From NCBI RefSeq assembly GCF_007830455.1, contig NZ_VLLB01000001.1, forward strand, positions 1,178,001 to 1,242,000: DNA of 64,000 nucleotides, written 5' to 3'. Made by a program: the position numbers and the translations under genes. Positions 9,744-18,286 of this stretch are shown here, in pieces; position 1 is the first letter of the stretch, and each line of letters opens with the position of its first letter. Origin of the DNA: Pseudoduganella lurida. GTDB taxonomy: Bacteria; Pseudomonadota; Gammaproteobacteria; Burkholderiales; Burkholderiaceae_D. The notes beneath the pieces were generated by a model. It saw only the letters and a list, made by a program, of their open reading frames with translations, did no database searches and was not told where the DNA came from.

Positions 9744-10598
9744 TCAATTCGGGACTTTTTGCGTGAAGACCGTGCGCGACAGGATGTTCAGTGCCAGCAC
9801 GCTGAACGTCACCAGCAGTGCGCCGCCCCAGGCCAGCGAACGCCAGTTGTCGTAAGGGCTCATCGCGAACTGGTAGATCACGTAGGGCAGGTTGGCCATC
9901 GGCTTGTTCATGTCGGCATTGAAGAACTGGTTGTTCAGCGCGGTGAACAGCAGCGGCGCCGTTTCGCCGGACACGCGGGCGACGGCCAGCAGCACGCCGG
10001 TCACGACACCGGCCTTCACGGCGCGCAGGCGCACCAGCATGGCCACCTTCCAGCGCGGCGCACCGAGCGCGAACGCCGCTTCCAGCAGCGAGTTCGGCAC
10101 CAGGCGCAGCATGTTGTCCGTGGTGCGCACCACCACCGGCACGGCGATCAGCGACAGCGCCAGCGAACCGGCGTAGCCCGAGAAGTGGTTGACGTTGGCG
10201 ACATACAGCGCGTACACGAACAGGCCGATCACGATCGACGGCGCGGACAGCATGATGTCGGTCACAAAACGCGTGACCTGGGCCAGCTTGTTCTCTTCGC
10301 CGTATTCGGCCAGGTAGATGCCGGCCAGGATACCGATCGGCGTGGAGACCAGCGTCGACAGGCCGACCATCATCAGGCTGCCGACGATGGCGTTCATCAG
10401 GCCGCCGCCTTCGCTGCCGGGGGCCGGCGTGGTCTGCGTGAACAGCGCCGGGGTCAGCGCCGAGAAGCCGTTGATCAGCAGCGTGGCCAGGATCCACAGC
10501 AGCACGATGACGCCGACGGACATGGCGGCCACCGACAGGGCGATGCCCACGCGGTGCTGCCACAGGCGCTTGCGGTAGACAGGATTCACGGTATTCAT
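9744..10598 (-). CDS. pstA: Phosphate ABC transporter permease PstA
   Basis: One of two membrane subunits of the phosphate importer. Six predicted membrane segments in 284 residues, with the PstA features [11 protein letters not shown] and the EAA-type loop [16 protein letters not shown] that contacts PstB. The start codon overlaps the pstC stop by 4 bp, so PstC and PstA are translationally coupled, as expected of a heterodimeric channel. Confidence 0.94.
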   Translation of the reverse strand: MNTVNPVYRKRLWQHRVGIALSVAAMSVGVIVLLWILATLLINGFSALTPALFTQTTPAPGSEGGGLMNAIVGSLMMVGLSTLVSTPIGILAGIYLAEYGEENKLAQVTRFVTDIMLSAPSIVIGLFVYALYVANVNHFSGYAGSLALSLIAVPVVVRTTDNMLRLVPNSLLEAAFALGAPRWKVAMLVRLRAVKAGVVTGVLLAVARVSGETAPLLFTALNNQFFNADMNKPMANLPYVIYQFAMSPYDNWRSLAWGGALLVTFSVLALNILSRTVFTQKVPN

Positions 10599-11614
10599 TT
10601 GACGCCTTCCTTGCGCGACATCCCGGCCAGCATCAGCTTCGCGGCGGACAGGACGATAAAGGTGATCACGAACAGGATCAGGGCCAGCGAGAACAGCGAC
10701 GACACGTGCAGCGGCGTCGCGGCTTCGCCGAATTCATTGGCCAGCGTGGAGGCAATCGAGTTGCCCGGTGCGAACAGCGAGGCCGACAGCTTGTTGGCAT
10801 TGCCGATCACGAAGGTAACGGCCATCGTCTCGCCCAGCGCGCGGCCCAGGCCCAGCATCACGCCGCCCACCACGCCCGTTTTCGTATAAGGCAGCACGAT
10901 CTTGCGCACCACTTCCCAGCGCGTGCAGCCCAGGCCGTACGCGGATTCCTTCAGCACGGCCGGCACGATCTCGAACACGTCGCGCATCACCGAGGAGATG
11001 AAGGGGATGATCATCACCGCCAGGATCAGGCCGGCGGTCAGGATGCCGATGCCCATGGTGGGGCCGGAGAACAGCACGCCGATGAAGGGGATGTGGCCCA
11101 GCGTCGCCTTCAGGAACGGCTGCACGTAGTCGCCGAACAGCGGCGCGAACACGAACAGGCCCCACATGCCGTAGATGATCGACGGCACGCCGGCCAGCAG
11201 CTCGATGGCCGTGCCCAGCGGGCGCTTCAGCCACACGGGGCAGATCTCGGTGAGGAACAGCGCGATGCCGAAGCTGACCGGGAAGGCGATCAGCAGTGCG
11301 ATGCCGGCCGTGCCCAGCGTGCCGACGATGGCGATCAGCGCGCCGTACTCGTCGTTCATCGGATCCCATTCGACGCGCGTGATGAAGCCCGGGCCGAAGT
11401 GCGACAGGGCCGGCCAGGCGCCGATCATCAGCGAGATGATGATGCCGACCAGGACGAACAGCACGGACAGGGCGAACAGCATCGTCACCTTGTGGAAGAA
11501 GAAGTCCTGGATGCGCTGGCGGCGCATCACGGACTGCATCGCCGCGTGCGAGATGGACGGCTCCATCTGCGGCGCCGCCGCGGGGACGGATGTGATTTCT
11601 GCACTCATGGACAT
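10595..11614 (-). CDS. pstC: Phosphate ABC transporter permease PstC
   Basis: Second channel subunit of the phosphate importer. 339 residues with an N-terminal cytoplasmic stretch, then membrane spans and PstC motifs such as [30 protein letters not shown] and the EAA loop [14 protein letters not shown]. It is slightly longer at the N terminus than the E. coli protein. The assigned ATG at 11614 has no obvious ribosome-binding site, and a second ATG lies two codons later; the true start may be either. Separated from pstS by 106 bp containing two hairpins. Confidence 0.93.
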   Translation of the reverse strand: MSMSAEITSVPAAAPQMEPSISHAAMQSVMRRQRIQDFFFHKVTMLFALSVLFVLVGIIISLMIGAWPALSHFGPGFITRVEWDPMNDEYGALIAIVGTLGTAGIALLIAFPVSFGIALFLTEICPVWLKRPLGTAIELLAGVPSIIYGMWGLFVFAPLFGDYVQPFLKATLGHIPFIGVLFSGPTMGIGILTAGLILAVMIIPFISSVMRDVFEIVPAVLKESAYGLGCTRWEVVRKIVLPYTKTGVVGGVMLGLGRALGETMAVTFVIGNANKLSASLFAPGNSIASTLANEFGEAATPLHVSSLFSLALILFVITFIVLSAAKLMLAGMSRKEGVK

Positions 11615-11651
11615 GGGTTCTGGATGGGTTGGAGGCTGTTTTAATAAAGGC

Positions 11652-11708
11652 TAGCCGGGAGTCCCTGACTGGGAACCCCCGGCTAACCCCCTCGGCGGGT
11701 GCCGAGGG
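11652..11708 (-). promoter_or_regulatory. Two stem-loops between pstS and pstC
   Basis: A perfect 8-bp hairpin (CCCTCGGC, loop GGGT, GCCGAGGG; 11689-11708) is followed in the direction of transcription by a longer interrupted hairpin whose outer arms are TAGCCGGG/CCCGGCTA (11652-11685). Neither has a T-run. In this position they could stabilise the pstS transcript end so that the binding protein is made in excess over the permease; that role is inference. Confidence 0.55.
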
Positions 11709-11720
11709 AGCATGTGGCTA

Positions 11721-12764
11721 TCAGTACAGCGCCTTGCCCGAAGCATCCTTCAGGTTGGCCTTCCAGGCCGACTGCACCTGCTTGACGACGGAGTCAGGCA
11801 TCGGCACGTAGTCCAGGTCCACGGCAGCCTTGTCGCCATTGGCGTAGGCCCAGTCGAAGAACTTGATGACCTCTTTGCTCTTGGCCGCGTCAGCACCCTG
11901 CTTGTACACCAGGATGAACGACACGCCCGTGATCGGCCAGGAGGTCTTGCCGGCCTGGTCGGTCAGCACCACGCCGAAGCCCGGCGTCTTGGTCCACTCG
12001 GCGTTGGCGGCGGCGGCCTTGAAGTTCTCGTCGTCCGGCTGCAGGAACATGCCGTCCTTGTTCTTGAGCTGGGTGTGCGACATCTTGTTCTTCTTGGCGT
12101 AGGCCCATTCGACATAGCCGATCGAACCCTTGATGCGCTGCACGTTGGCGGCGACGCCTTCGTTGCCCTTGCCGCCCATGCCCACCGGCCATTTCACGGC
12201 CGAGTTGGCGCCGACCTTCGTCTTGAATTCGGCATTGGTCTTGGACAGGAAGTCGGTGAACAGGAACGAGGTGCCCGAACTGTCGGCGCGGTGCACGACG
12301 GTGATGTCATCGTCCGGCAGCTTCACGCCCGGGTTCAGGGCGGCGATCGCCTGGTCGTTCCACTTGGTGATCTTGCCCAGGTAGATGTCGCCGACGACGG
12401 GGCCGGTCAGCTTCAGCTGGCCCGGGGTGATGCCGGCCAGGTTGACCACGGTGACCACGCCGCCCATGATGGCCGGGAACTGCATCAGGCCTTCGGCATC
12501 CAGTTCCTCTGCCTTCAGCGGCATGTCGGACGCGCCGAAGTCGACGGTCTTGGCCTTGATCTGCTTGATGCCTGCGCCGGAGCCGACGGAAGCGTAGTTC
12601 AGGCCATTGCCCGTGGCAGCCTTGTACTGCTCGGCCCACTTGGCGTAGATCGGGTAAGGGAAGGTAGCGCCAGCGCCGGTAATATCCGCAGCCAGCGCGG
12701 TAGTGAAGGCCATTGCGGCGGACGCGCCTACGACGAGGGAGGCCATCAACTGTTTCATACGCAT
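11721..12764 (-). CDS. pstS: Periplasmic phosphate-binding protein
   Basis: High-affinity phosphate receptor of the Pst importer. Signal peptide MRMKQLMASLVVGASAAM with cleavage after ALA, then the PstS start DITGAGATFPYPIYAKW; phosphate-contact motifs FGASDMPL and HRADSSGTSFLFTDFL are intact. 347 residues. The start at 12764 is preceded by AGAGGA 9 nt upstream; a second ATG lies two codons later. First gene of the pst operon, directly downstream of three Pho-box-like repeats, so strong induction on phosphate starvation is expected. Confidence 0.97.
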   Translation of the reverse strand: MRMKQLMASLVVGASAAMAFTTALAADITGAGATFPYPIYAKWAEQYKAATGNGLNYASVGSGAGIKQIKAKTVDFGASDMPLKAEELDAEGLMQFPAIMGGVVTVVNLAGITPGQLKLTGPVVGDIYLGKITKWNDQAIAALNPGVKLPDDDITVVHRADSSGTSFLFTDFLSKTNAEFKTKVGANSAVKWPVGMGGKGNEGVAANVQRIKGSIGYVEWAYAKKNKMSHTQLKNKDGMFLQPDDENFKAAAANAEWTKTPGFGVVLTDQAGKTSWPITGVSFILVYKQGADAAKSKEVIKFFDWAYANGDKAAVDLDYVPMPDSVVKQVQSAWKANLKDASGKALY

Positions 12765-12805
12765 ATCAAAGTTCCTCTAGGGGTTGGATGATGCTGCGCA
12801 GTCTA

Positions 12806-12831
12806 ATGACGGAATATGACGGCTTTATGAC
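12806..12831 (-). promoter_or_regulatory. Pho-box-like repeats for pstS
   Basis: On the complement strand TGTCATAAAGC, CGTCATATTC and CGTCAT follow one another; the ATGAC cores on the plus strand begin at 12806, 12816 and 12827, spaced 10 and 11 bp. This matches the 11-bp direct-repeat logic of PhoB sites (consensus half TGTCATA). The array lies 42-67 bp upstream of the pstS start. Confidence 0.8.
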
Positions 12832-12933
12832 ATCTTTGACGCGGCTTGAAATATTTGCGTTCCGCCCCCTTTGCACTTTTTGCCGGATCGTCCTCGCACG
12901 CTGCAAGTCACTGAATTACAAAGGAATTCTCCA

Positions 12934-12992
12934 TGTCATAATCTGCCCTCAGGTGGTCATGGCCTTGTCATATTTCCCCTCTACACTGTCAT
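12934..12992 (+). promoter_or_regulatory. Pho-box-like repeat array for ppk
   Basis: TGTCAT or GGTCAT cores begin at 12934, 12955, 12966 and 12987, spaced 21, 11 and 21 bp, i.e. one or two turns of the 11-bp PhoB repeat with degenerate units between. The array faces ppk, whose start is about 64 bp further on. Spacing and core are read directly; binding by PhoB is inferred from the family. Confidence 0.65.
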
Positions 12993-13055
12993 GAGCGCCA
13001 GCGCGAGTGTTGTCGCGTTAGTATCTTGCATGCACGACCAGAAGAAGACGATCCC

Positions 13056-15161
13056 ATGAAGCCCGAGACGCGAGCGGAAGCCAACCGCCCCGGCCTGTTC
13101 CTGGACCGCGAGCTGTCCCAGCTCGCGTTCAACCGCCGTGTGATGGCGCAGGCCGAAGATGCCGCCATCCCCGTGCTGGAACGGCTGCGCTATTTATGTA
13201 TTGTCAGCAGCAACCTCGACGAGTTCTTCGAGGTCCGCGTGGCCAGCCTGCTGGCCGCGGCCAGCGTGGACGGCAAGCTGTCCGAGCACCCTGCCCTGAC
13301 GGCCAACCTGAACCGCGTGGCCGCCGAATGTCACGTGATGGTGGCGCGCCAATACGAAATCCTCAACACGGAAGTGCTGCCGCTACTGAAGGAGCACGGC
13401 GTGCACCTGCTGCGCCATAACGAGCGCAACGAAGCGCAGCGCGCCTGGGTGAAGGATTATTTCGAGCGCGAGGTGCGCCCGCTGCTCACGCCGATCGGCC
13501 TGGACCCGGCCCACCCGTTCCCGCAGGTCGTCAACAAGAGCCTGAACTTCATCGTGGCGCTGTCCGGCAAGGATGCGTTCGGGCGCGGCACGGCCATCGC
13601 CATCATCAAGGCGCCCCGCGTGCTGCCCCGCGTGATCCAGCTGCCGGCCGAGCTGTCGGACAGGGCCGACGGCGCGGCACCGGGCGTGTCGTTCTGCCTG
13701 CTCTCCTCCATCATCCACGCGCACATTTCCGACCTGTTCGCCGGCCGCGAGGTGATGGCCTATTCGCAGTTCCGCGTGACGCGCGATTCGGACCTGTGGG
13801 TGGACGAGGACGAGGTGAAGAACCTGCGCCAGGCGCTCAAGGGCGAGCTGCAGGGCCGCCAGTTCGGGCGCTCCGTGCGCATCGAGGTGGCCAAGAACTG
13901 CCCGCCGGAGCTGTCGCAGTTCCTGCTCGACCAGTTCGACCTGGACCCCACCCGCCTGTACCAGGTGGACGGCCCCGTCAACATGGTGCGGCTGAACGAG
14001 ATGATCGAGTACACCAAGCTGCCGGAACTGCGCTTCCCGCCGTTCGTGCCGGGCATGGCGACGGCCGGGTCAGACATCTTCGCCACGCTGCGCAAGCAGG
14101 ACATCCTGCTGCACCACCCGTTCCAGTCGTTCCAGACCGTCATCGACTTCATCCGCAGCGCCGCCACCGATCCCTGCGTCGTCGCGATCAAGCAGACCGT
14201 CTACCGCACCGGGATGAATTCGGACCTGATGGAGGCGCTGATCCTGGCGGCCCGGCTGGGCAAGGAAGTGACCGTGATCGTCGAGCTGATGGCGCGCTTC
14301 GACGAGGAAGCCAATATCAACTGGGCCGACAAACTGGAACAGGCCGGCGCACAGGTGGTGTACGGCGTGGTCGGCCTGAAGACGCATGCAAAGATCGCGC
14401 TGGTGATCCGCCGCGAAGGCACGGGCAGCAGCGCGGCACTGCGCTACTACGCCCACCTGGGCACGGGCAACTACCATCCGACGACCACCAAGTTCTACAC
14501 GGACTTCGGCCTGCTGACCAGCCAGCCCGAGATGGGCCGCGACGTGAACGAGGTGTTCATGCACCTCACCAGCCTGGCCAAGCCGCACAAGCTCACGCAC
14601 CTGTGGCTGGCGCCGTTCGCGCTGCAGGACCAGATCATCAAGGCGATCCGCAACGAAGCAAAGATCGCCAAGGGCGGCAAGGCCGGGCGCATCATCGTCA
14701 AAGTCAATGCTATGGTGGACGAGTCCGTGATCCGCGCGCTGTACGAAGCGTCCCAGGCCGGCGTGAAGATCGACCTGATCGTGCGCGGCGCCTGCACCTT
14801 GCGGCCTGGCGTGACGGGCCTGTCGGACAATATCCGCGTGCGCTCGATCATCGGCCGCTTCCTGGAACACAGCCGCATCTACTACTTCCGCAACGACCTG
14901 GCGCACGACGTCTACCTGGCCAGCGCCGACTGGATGAGCCGCAACCTGTTCCGCCGCATCGAGGTGGCCTTCCCGGTACTGGACCGCGCGCTGAAGCGGC
15001 GCGTGATGGCCGAGGGACTCAATCCCTATTTGAAGGACAACGCCAATGCCTGGGAACTGGAGCCGGATGGCCACTACCACCGCCGCAAGCCGCGCGGCAA
15101 GGGCACGCCCTACGGCGCCCAGCAGCACCTGATGGCATCGCTGGGCACCAGCGCGGACTAG
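13056..15161 (+). CDS. ppk: Polyphosphate kinase 1
   Basis: Makes inorganic polyphosphate from ATP reversibly. Domain order is typical: N domain with FLDRELSQLAFNRRVMAQAE, head domain, and C1/C2 catalytic domains with the autophosphorylated His region YYAHLGTGNYHPTT and the second phospholipase-D-like motif YFRNDLAHDVYLASADWMSR. About 701 residues. ATG 13056 is preferred over an in-frame TTG ten codons earlier. Divergent from the pst operon with Pho-box-like repeats upstream, so it is probably induced with phosphate uptake. No exopolyphosphatase (ppx) gene follows; sixA does. Confidence 0.96.
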   Translation: MKPETRAEANRPGLFLDRELSQLAFNRRVMAQAEDAAIPVLERLRYLCIVSSNLDEFFEVRVASLLAAASVDGKLSEHPALTANLNRVAAECHVMVARQYEILNTEVLPLLKEHGVHLLRHNERNEAQRAWVKDYFEREVRPLLTPIGLDPAHPFPQVVNKSLNFIVALSGKDAFGRGTAIAIIKAPRVLPRVIQLPAELSDRADGAAPGVSFCLLSSIIHAHISDLFAGREVMAYSQFRVTRDSDLWVDEDEVKNLRQALKGELQGRQFGRSVRIEVAKNCPPELSQFLLDQFDLDPTRLYQVDGPVNMVRLNEMIEYTKLPELRFPPFVPGMATAGSDIFATLRKQDILLHHPFQSFQTVIDFIRSAATDPCVVAIKQTVYRTGMNSDLMEALILAARLGKEVTVIVELMARFDEEANINWADKLEQAGAQVVYGVVGLKTHAKIALVIRREGTGSSAALRYYAHLGTGNYHPTTTKFYTDFGLLTSQPEMGRDVNEVFMHLTSLAKPHKLTHLWLAPFALQDQIIKAIRNEAKIAKGGKAGRIIVKVNAMVDESVIRALYEASQAGVKIDLIVRGACTLRPGVTGLSDNIRVRSIIGRFLEHSRIYYFRNDLAHDVYLASADWMSRNLFRRIEVAFPVLDRALKRRVMAEGLNPYLKDNANAWELEPDGHYHRRKPRGKGTPYGAQQHLMASLGTSAD

Positions 15162-15202
15162 GCAGGCAATGATTGAAATTGAAGACCACTGAGGAGGCAA
15201 GC

Positions 15203-15664
15203 ATGGACCTGATACTGTGGCGCCACGCGGAAGCGGAACCGGGCGACGAAGGGTTGCCGGACATCGAGCGCGCCCTGACGCCGAAAGGCCAGAAGCAGGC
15301 GAAGCGCATGGGCCAGTGGCTCGATTCGCAGCTGCCCGAGAGCTGCCGCATCCTCGTCAGCCCGGCCGTGCGGACGGTGCAGACGGCCGAAGGGCTGGGC
15401 CGCAAGTACAAGACCGTGCCGGCGCTGGCGCCGGGTGCCGAAGCGGCCGCCATCCTGAAGGCGGCCAACTGGCCGGCATCGAAGGAAACCGTGGTGATCG
15501 TCGGCCACCAGCCCACGCTGGGCCAGGTGGCGGCGCTGCTGCTGGCCGGCGAGGAGCTGGACTGGGAAATGAAGAAGGCCGGCGCCTGGTGGTTCGTGCA
15601 GCGCGAGCCGGAGGAACCGGTGACGCTGAAGGCGGTGATGTCGGCGGACCTGGTGGTGAAATAG
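15203..15664 (+). CDS. sixA: SixA-type phosphohistidine phosphatase
   Basis: Small histidine-phosphatase-superfamily enzyme of about 153 residues. It starts MDLILWRHAEAEPG, with the RH motif (here RHA instead of RHG) at the active site and the second conserved His in VVIVGHQPTLGQVAALLL. The start at 15203 has GAGGAGG 5 nt upstream; an in-frame ATG 30 bp earlier does not. Family members dephosphorylate phosphohistidine on phosphotransfer proteins. It lies 41 bp after ppk on the same strand. Its stop codon is the first unit of a tandem repeat. Confidence 0.88.
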   Translation: MDLILWRHAEAEPGDEGLPDIERALTPKGQKQAKRMGQWLDSQLPESCRILVSPAVRTVQTAEGLGRKYKTVPALAPGAEAAAILKAANWPASKETVVIVGHQPTLGQVAALLLAGEELDWEMKKAGAWWFVQREPEEPVTLKAVMSADLVVK

Positions 15665-15742
15665 CCGTCCAGAAGTAGCCGTCCATCAAATCGCCGTCCA
15701 TGACGTAGCCGTCCATCAGGTCGCCGTCCATGACGTAGCCAT
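15662..15742. repeat. 15-bp tandem repeat starting at the sixA stop codon
   Basis: Units of 14-15 bp begin at 15662, 15676, 15691, 15706, 15721 and 15736. They alternate between TAGCCGTCCATCAGG-type and TCGCCGTCCATGACG-type, giving a 30-bp higher-order period. The first unit begins with the TAG stop of sixA. Reading frames across it on the complement are not credible genes. Confidence 0.85.
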
Positions 15743-15899
15743 CGCTGTCCTGCCGGTGATGGATGGCATGACCAGCAGTGTTCGCCAAATGAAATAATGT
15801 GAAATAGTTTCCCAACGACCTTGCAAAGCCGCCAGCGGCTGCTACGCTCAAAGGGTATCAACAACGGGAGCAGCCGCCCGCAAGGATGGCTGGAATGAC

Positions 15900-16016
15900 A
15901 TGCCTGCACTACTGACGATCGGCATCTTCGTAGCCACCGTGGGGCTGATCGCCTATGAAATCATCTCGGAAAGCCGTGGTGGTCACCAGAAACTGACAGA
16001 CCGCTATCACGAATAG
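15900..16016 (+). CDS. Possible small single-pass membrane protein (38 residues)
   Basis: ATG at 15900 opens a frame reading MPALLTIGIFVATVGLIAYE followed by a polar, charged tail rich in Ser, Arg, Lys and His and ending at TAG 16014-16016. One membrane helix (about residues 3-22) with a cytoplasmic or periplasmic tail is a common small-protein layout. The ribosome site is weak (GGA 6 nt upstream). A strong terminator-like hairpin follows 20 bp after the stop, which supports a real short transcript. I do not recognise a family. It could be a chance frame, but hydrophobic N terminus, charged tail and own terminator together are suggestive. Confidence 0.5.
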   Translation: MPALLTIGIFVATVGLIAYEIISESRGGHQKLTDRYHE

Positions 16017-16036
16017 CAAGCGCTGCAAATGCAACG

Positions 16037-16078
16037 AAGCCCCGCGGCAGCCGGTGGACCGGATGCCGGCGGGGTTTT
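16037..16078 (+). terminator. Rho-independent terminator-like hairpin
   Basis: Outer arms AAGCCCCGC (16037-16045) and GCGGGGTTTT (16069-16078) with nested inner pairing GGCA/TGCC and CCGG/CCGG; ends in TTTT. Lies just after the 38-residue frame. Confidence 0.7.
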
Positions 16079-16113
16079 CAGCTGGTGGCTGCCGCGCGGG
16101 ACAGCAGAGCTAC

Positions 16114-16278
16114 GGGGTCTGACCCATGGCCCGCGGCGCGAAGCCCGGTTGTCGGCGATCCCACGGGTCCGACCCTGCTTCGGCATGTATTTCGACGGCG
16201 CCGGCAAACGGCTGGGGTCAGACCCGCGATGCCGTCAGCGATCGACGTGAGAGTCCCGGGCGCTGTGGGTCAGACCCC
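16114..16278. repeat. REP-like palindrome cluster, core GGGGTCAGACCCC
   Basis: Four copies of a GGGTC-N-GACCC palindrome: 16114-16125 (GGGGTCTGACCC), 16165-16175, 16214-16225 and 16267-16278. The last two, with about 40 bp between, form a doublet that recurs near 54324-54388. They fill the space between the small ORF's terminator and the 3' end of fliD. Same core occurs at 34817, 34943 and 37907. Confidence 0.85.
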
Positions 16279-16310
16279 GTGGCTGGGCAGCCCGCGGCGA
16301 CTTCAACGAT

Positions 16311-17696
16311 CTATCCCAGCATATCGAGGAACGTCCCCGTCCCGCCCATCTGCTCCTGGATCGTGTACAGCTGCGCCAGCGCCTGGGCCTGGGTGGTCAG
16401 CGCCTGCGCCATGCGGTCCTGCTTGCCCGTGAGGATTTCCAGGCTGCGCGTCACGCGCGTCTCCGTGCGGGAGAGCAGGCCCGTCTCGGCCGTCCACGAG
16501 TCGATCTTCTTGTCGAGCTTGTCCGCCAGCCCGCTGCCTTCGTTGGTGAACAGCTTGGCCAGCGCGGACGGATCGGCCTTCACTGCCGCGTCCAGCTTCG
16601 TCTGGTCCAGCACCAGCTTGCCGCTGGCGTCCTGCGAGATGCCGGCCGCGGCGAGCCCCTGCGCCATCGAACCGGCGCCGCCGATGCGCATCACCTGGGC
16701 CAGCTGCGTGGTCACCGAGCTCAATGCCGTGTCGCCCTTCAGCGCGCCCTTCTGCAGCGCCGCGAGCCGCTCGGTCAGCGCGTTGTAGCCCTCGATGAAG
16801 GTATTGACGTTCTTGGAGATCTGGCTGGTGTCCTGCGCCACCGTCAGCGTCGTCGATCCCTTGGCGGCGAGGGTGAGCGTGGTGCCGGGCACCGCATCCG
16901 TCAGCGAATTGGTGGGGCTGGTGATCTTCGTGCCGTCGACGGTCACGATGGCATCCTGCGCCGCCTGTACCTGTGTCATGGCGCCGGCCGCCGGATGTTC
17001 CGGGTCGAAGCCGATGGCCGCCTTCAGCGCCGCATCGCCCGTGACGCTGATCGACAGCGTCTGCGCCGCGCCGTCCTTGCCTTTCACCTGCAGCGAGTAG
17101 CCGGTATCGCCCTTGACGACCGAGGCGTCCACGCCGGCCTTCTTCATGGCGGCCGCGATGCCTTCCAGCGTATTGTTGCTGCTGTCGATGGCGATGCTCT
17201 GGCTGCCGCCGGCCGCCTTGAACTCGCCGTCCGCCAGCGTGCCCCACTGCAGCTTGATGGTGGCATTGGTGCCGCTCCCCAGCGCGGTGTCCGCCGTCGG
17301 CTTCGCGCCGCCGGTGAGGATCTGGCCCTGCGCCAGCTGGCCCACTTCCACCTTGTAGGTGCCGGCCTTGGCCGAGGAAGTGGTGGCCGCTGTGACGATG
17401 CCGTTGACCGATGCGCTGGCGGAAGTGGACAGCCCGGCGCCGGACAGGCTTTCGGCCAGCGCTTCGAAGGTGGACAGCGCGCTCTGCAGCTGGCCCAGGC
17501 CGGAAAGGCGCGTCTGGTCCGCCGTCAGGCTGGCATTGAGCGCATCGATATTGCCCTGCTGGCCGGCGAGTGCCTGGCGCACCTTGGCGGCCACCGTGGG
17601 CGACAGCGTGGTGCTGCCCGTGACACTGCCGGCGGTGTTCGCGACGCTGCCACCATACAAGGTGGCAAGCAGGCTGCTGGTAGCGCTCGTGTTCAT
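16311..17696 (-). CDS. fliD: Flagellar hook-associated protein 2 (filament cap)
   Basis: FliD forms the cap that folds flagellin at the filament tip. 461 residues with the FliD N-terminal domain (heptad region RLSGLGQLQSALSTFEALAE) and the C-terminal domain (QISKNVNTFIEGYNALTERL; FTNEGSGLADKLDKKIDSW; QDRMAQALTTQAQALAQLY). Composition is Ala/Gly/Thr/Ser-rich, as in other exported axial proteins, and there is no Sec signal. It is isolated: neighbours are REP-like repeats and a PilZ gene, with no fliS or fliC. Either this genome scatters its flagellar genes or this is an extra copy. Confidence 0.88.
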   Translation of the reverse strand: MNTSATSSLLATLYGGSVANTAGSVTGSTTLSPTVAAKVRQALAGQQGNIDALNASLTADQTRLSGLGQLQSALSTFEALAESLSGAGLSTSASASVNGIVTAATTSSAKAGTYKVEVGQLAQGQILTGGAKPTADTALGSGTNATIKLQWGTLADGEFKAAGGSQSIAIDSSNNTLEGIAAAMKKAGVDASVVKGDTGYSLQVKGKDGAAQTLSISVTGDAALKAAIGFDPEHPAAGAMTQVQAAQDAIVTVDGTKITSPTNSLTDAVPGTTLTLAAKGSTTLTVAQDTSQISKNVNTFIEGYNALTERLAALQKGALKGDTALSSVTTQLAQVMRIGGAGSMAQGLAAAGISQDASGKLVLDQTKLDAAVKADPSALAKLFTNEGSGLADKLDKKIDSWTAETGLLSRTETRVTRSLEILTGKQDRMAQALTTQAQALAQLYTIQEQMGGTGTFLDMLG

Positions 17697-17818
17697 GTTG
17701 ACCTCGCGTGGCTGACTCCGGATAACCGGGATTATGATGCCATCCCGTCAAAGAATCAAAAGCTCGAACTGAACGGAGTTCGTGTCCTTGTCTTCCAGGC
17801 ATCACCCGTCACGGTCGT

Positions 17819-18139
17819 TCAGCGCACGAATTTGGTGATGGCGGCCGTGGCCTCGGGCGTCAGGGGCTGGAACACGAAGCCCACCTTGAACTCGTTGCCG
17901 GAAAAGATGCAGTGGCTGACCTTGGCGCGGCAGGTGATGATCTGTGGCTTTCCGTCCACCAGCATCTCGAAGACGACCTGGCCGGGCTTGCCCGTATCCA
18001 CCTTGCTGGCCGTCGTGACGGACATGCCGGCCAGTCCCAGGTCGAAGGTGCGGGCCGGCAGCGGCGCGGAACCATCCAGCACCACCATGGCGCGTACGCG
18101 CAGGATCTTGCGCACTCCCTGTCTTTGATCGACTAACAC
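17819..18139 (-). CDS. PilZ-domain protein (probable c-di-GMP receptor)
   Basis: A 106-residue stand-alone PilZ domain. Binding-site features are visible: the basic stretch RKILRVRAMVVL near residue 10 fits RxxxR, and DLGLAGMSV fits the second motif D/NxSxxG loosely (Leu in place of Ser). Start is GTG at 18139. It lies 122 bp upstream of fliD on the same strand, so a role in motility control by c-di-GMP is plausible; with the altered second motif, weak or no ligand binding is possible. The C terminus (FKVGFVFQPLTPEATAAI) is typical of the family. Confidence 0.8.
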   Translation of the reverse strand: MLVDQRQGVRKILRVRAMVVLDGSAPLPARTFDLGLAGMSVTTASKVDTGKPGQVVFEMLVDGKPQIITCRAKVSHCIFSGNEFKVGFVFQPLTPEATAAITKFVR

Positions 18140-18286
18140 TGTAAACCCTCGCTCGCATGGAAACCGCCGGCGTGACCGGCTGTGCCATTTTACTGCGCGA
18201 GCGCGGAAATTGCATTGAATAAAATTCTTTAAGGTAACTAATTACCTGCAATCTCCTTCAACCATCACTTCGTTACCCGCCACGCA

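Noticed and set aside
15357-15851. Minus-strand frame with YVMDGDLMDG repeats over the sixA 3' flank
   Set aside because: It is the translation of the 15-bp DNA repeat and the antisense of sixA; no ribosome site or family match.
18232-18247. Inverted repeat AGGTAA/TTACCT upstream of the PilZ gene
   Set aside because: Only 6-bp arms and no recognised regulator family; too weak to list as an operator.
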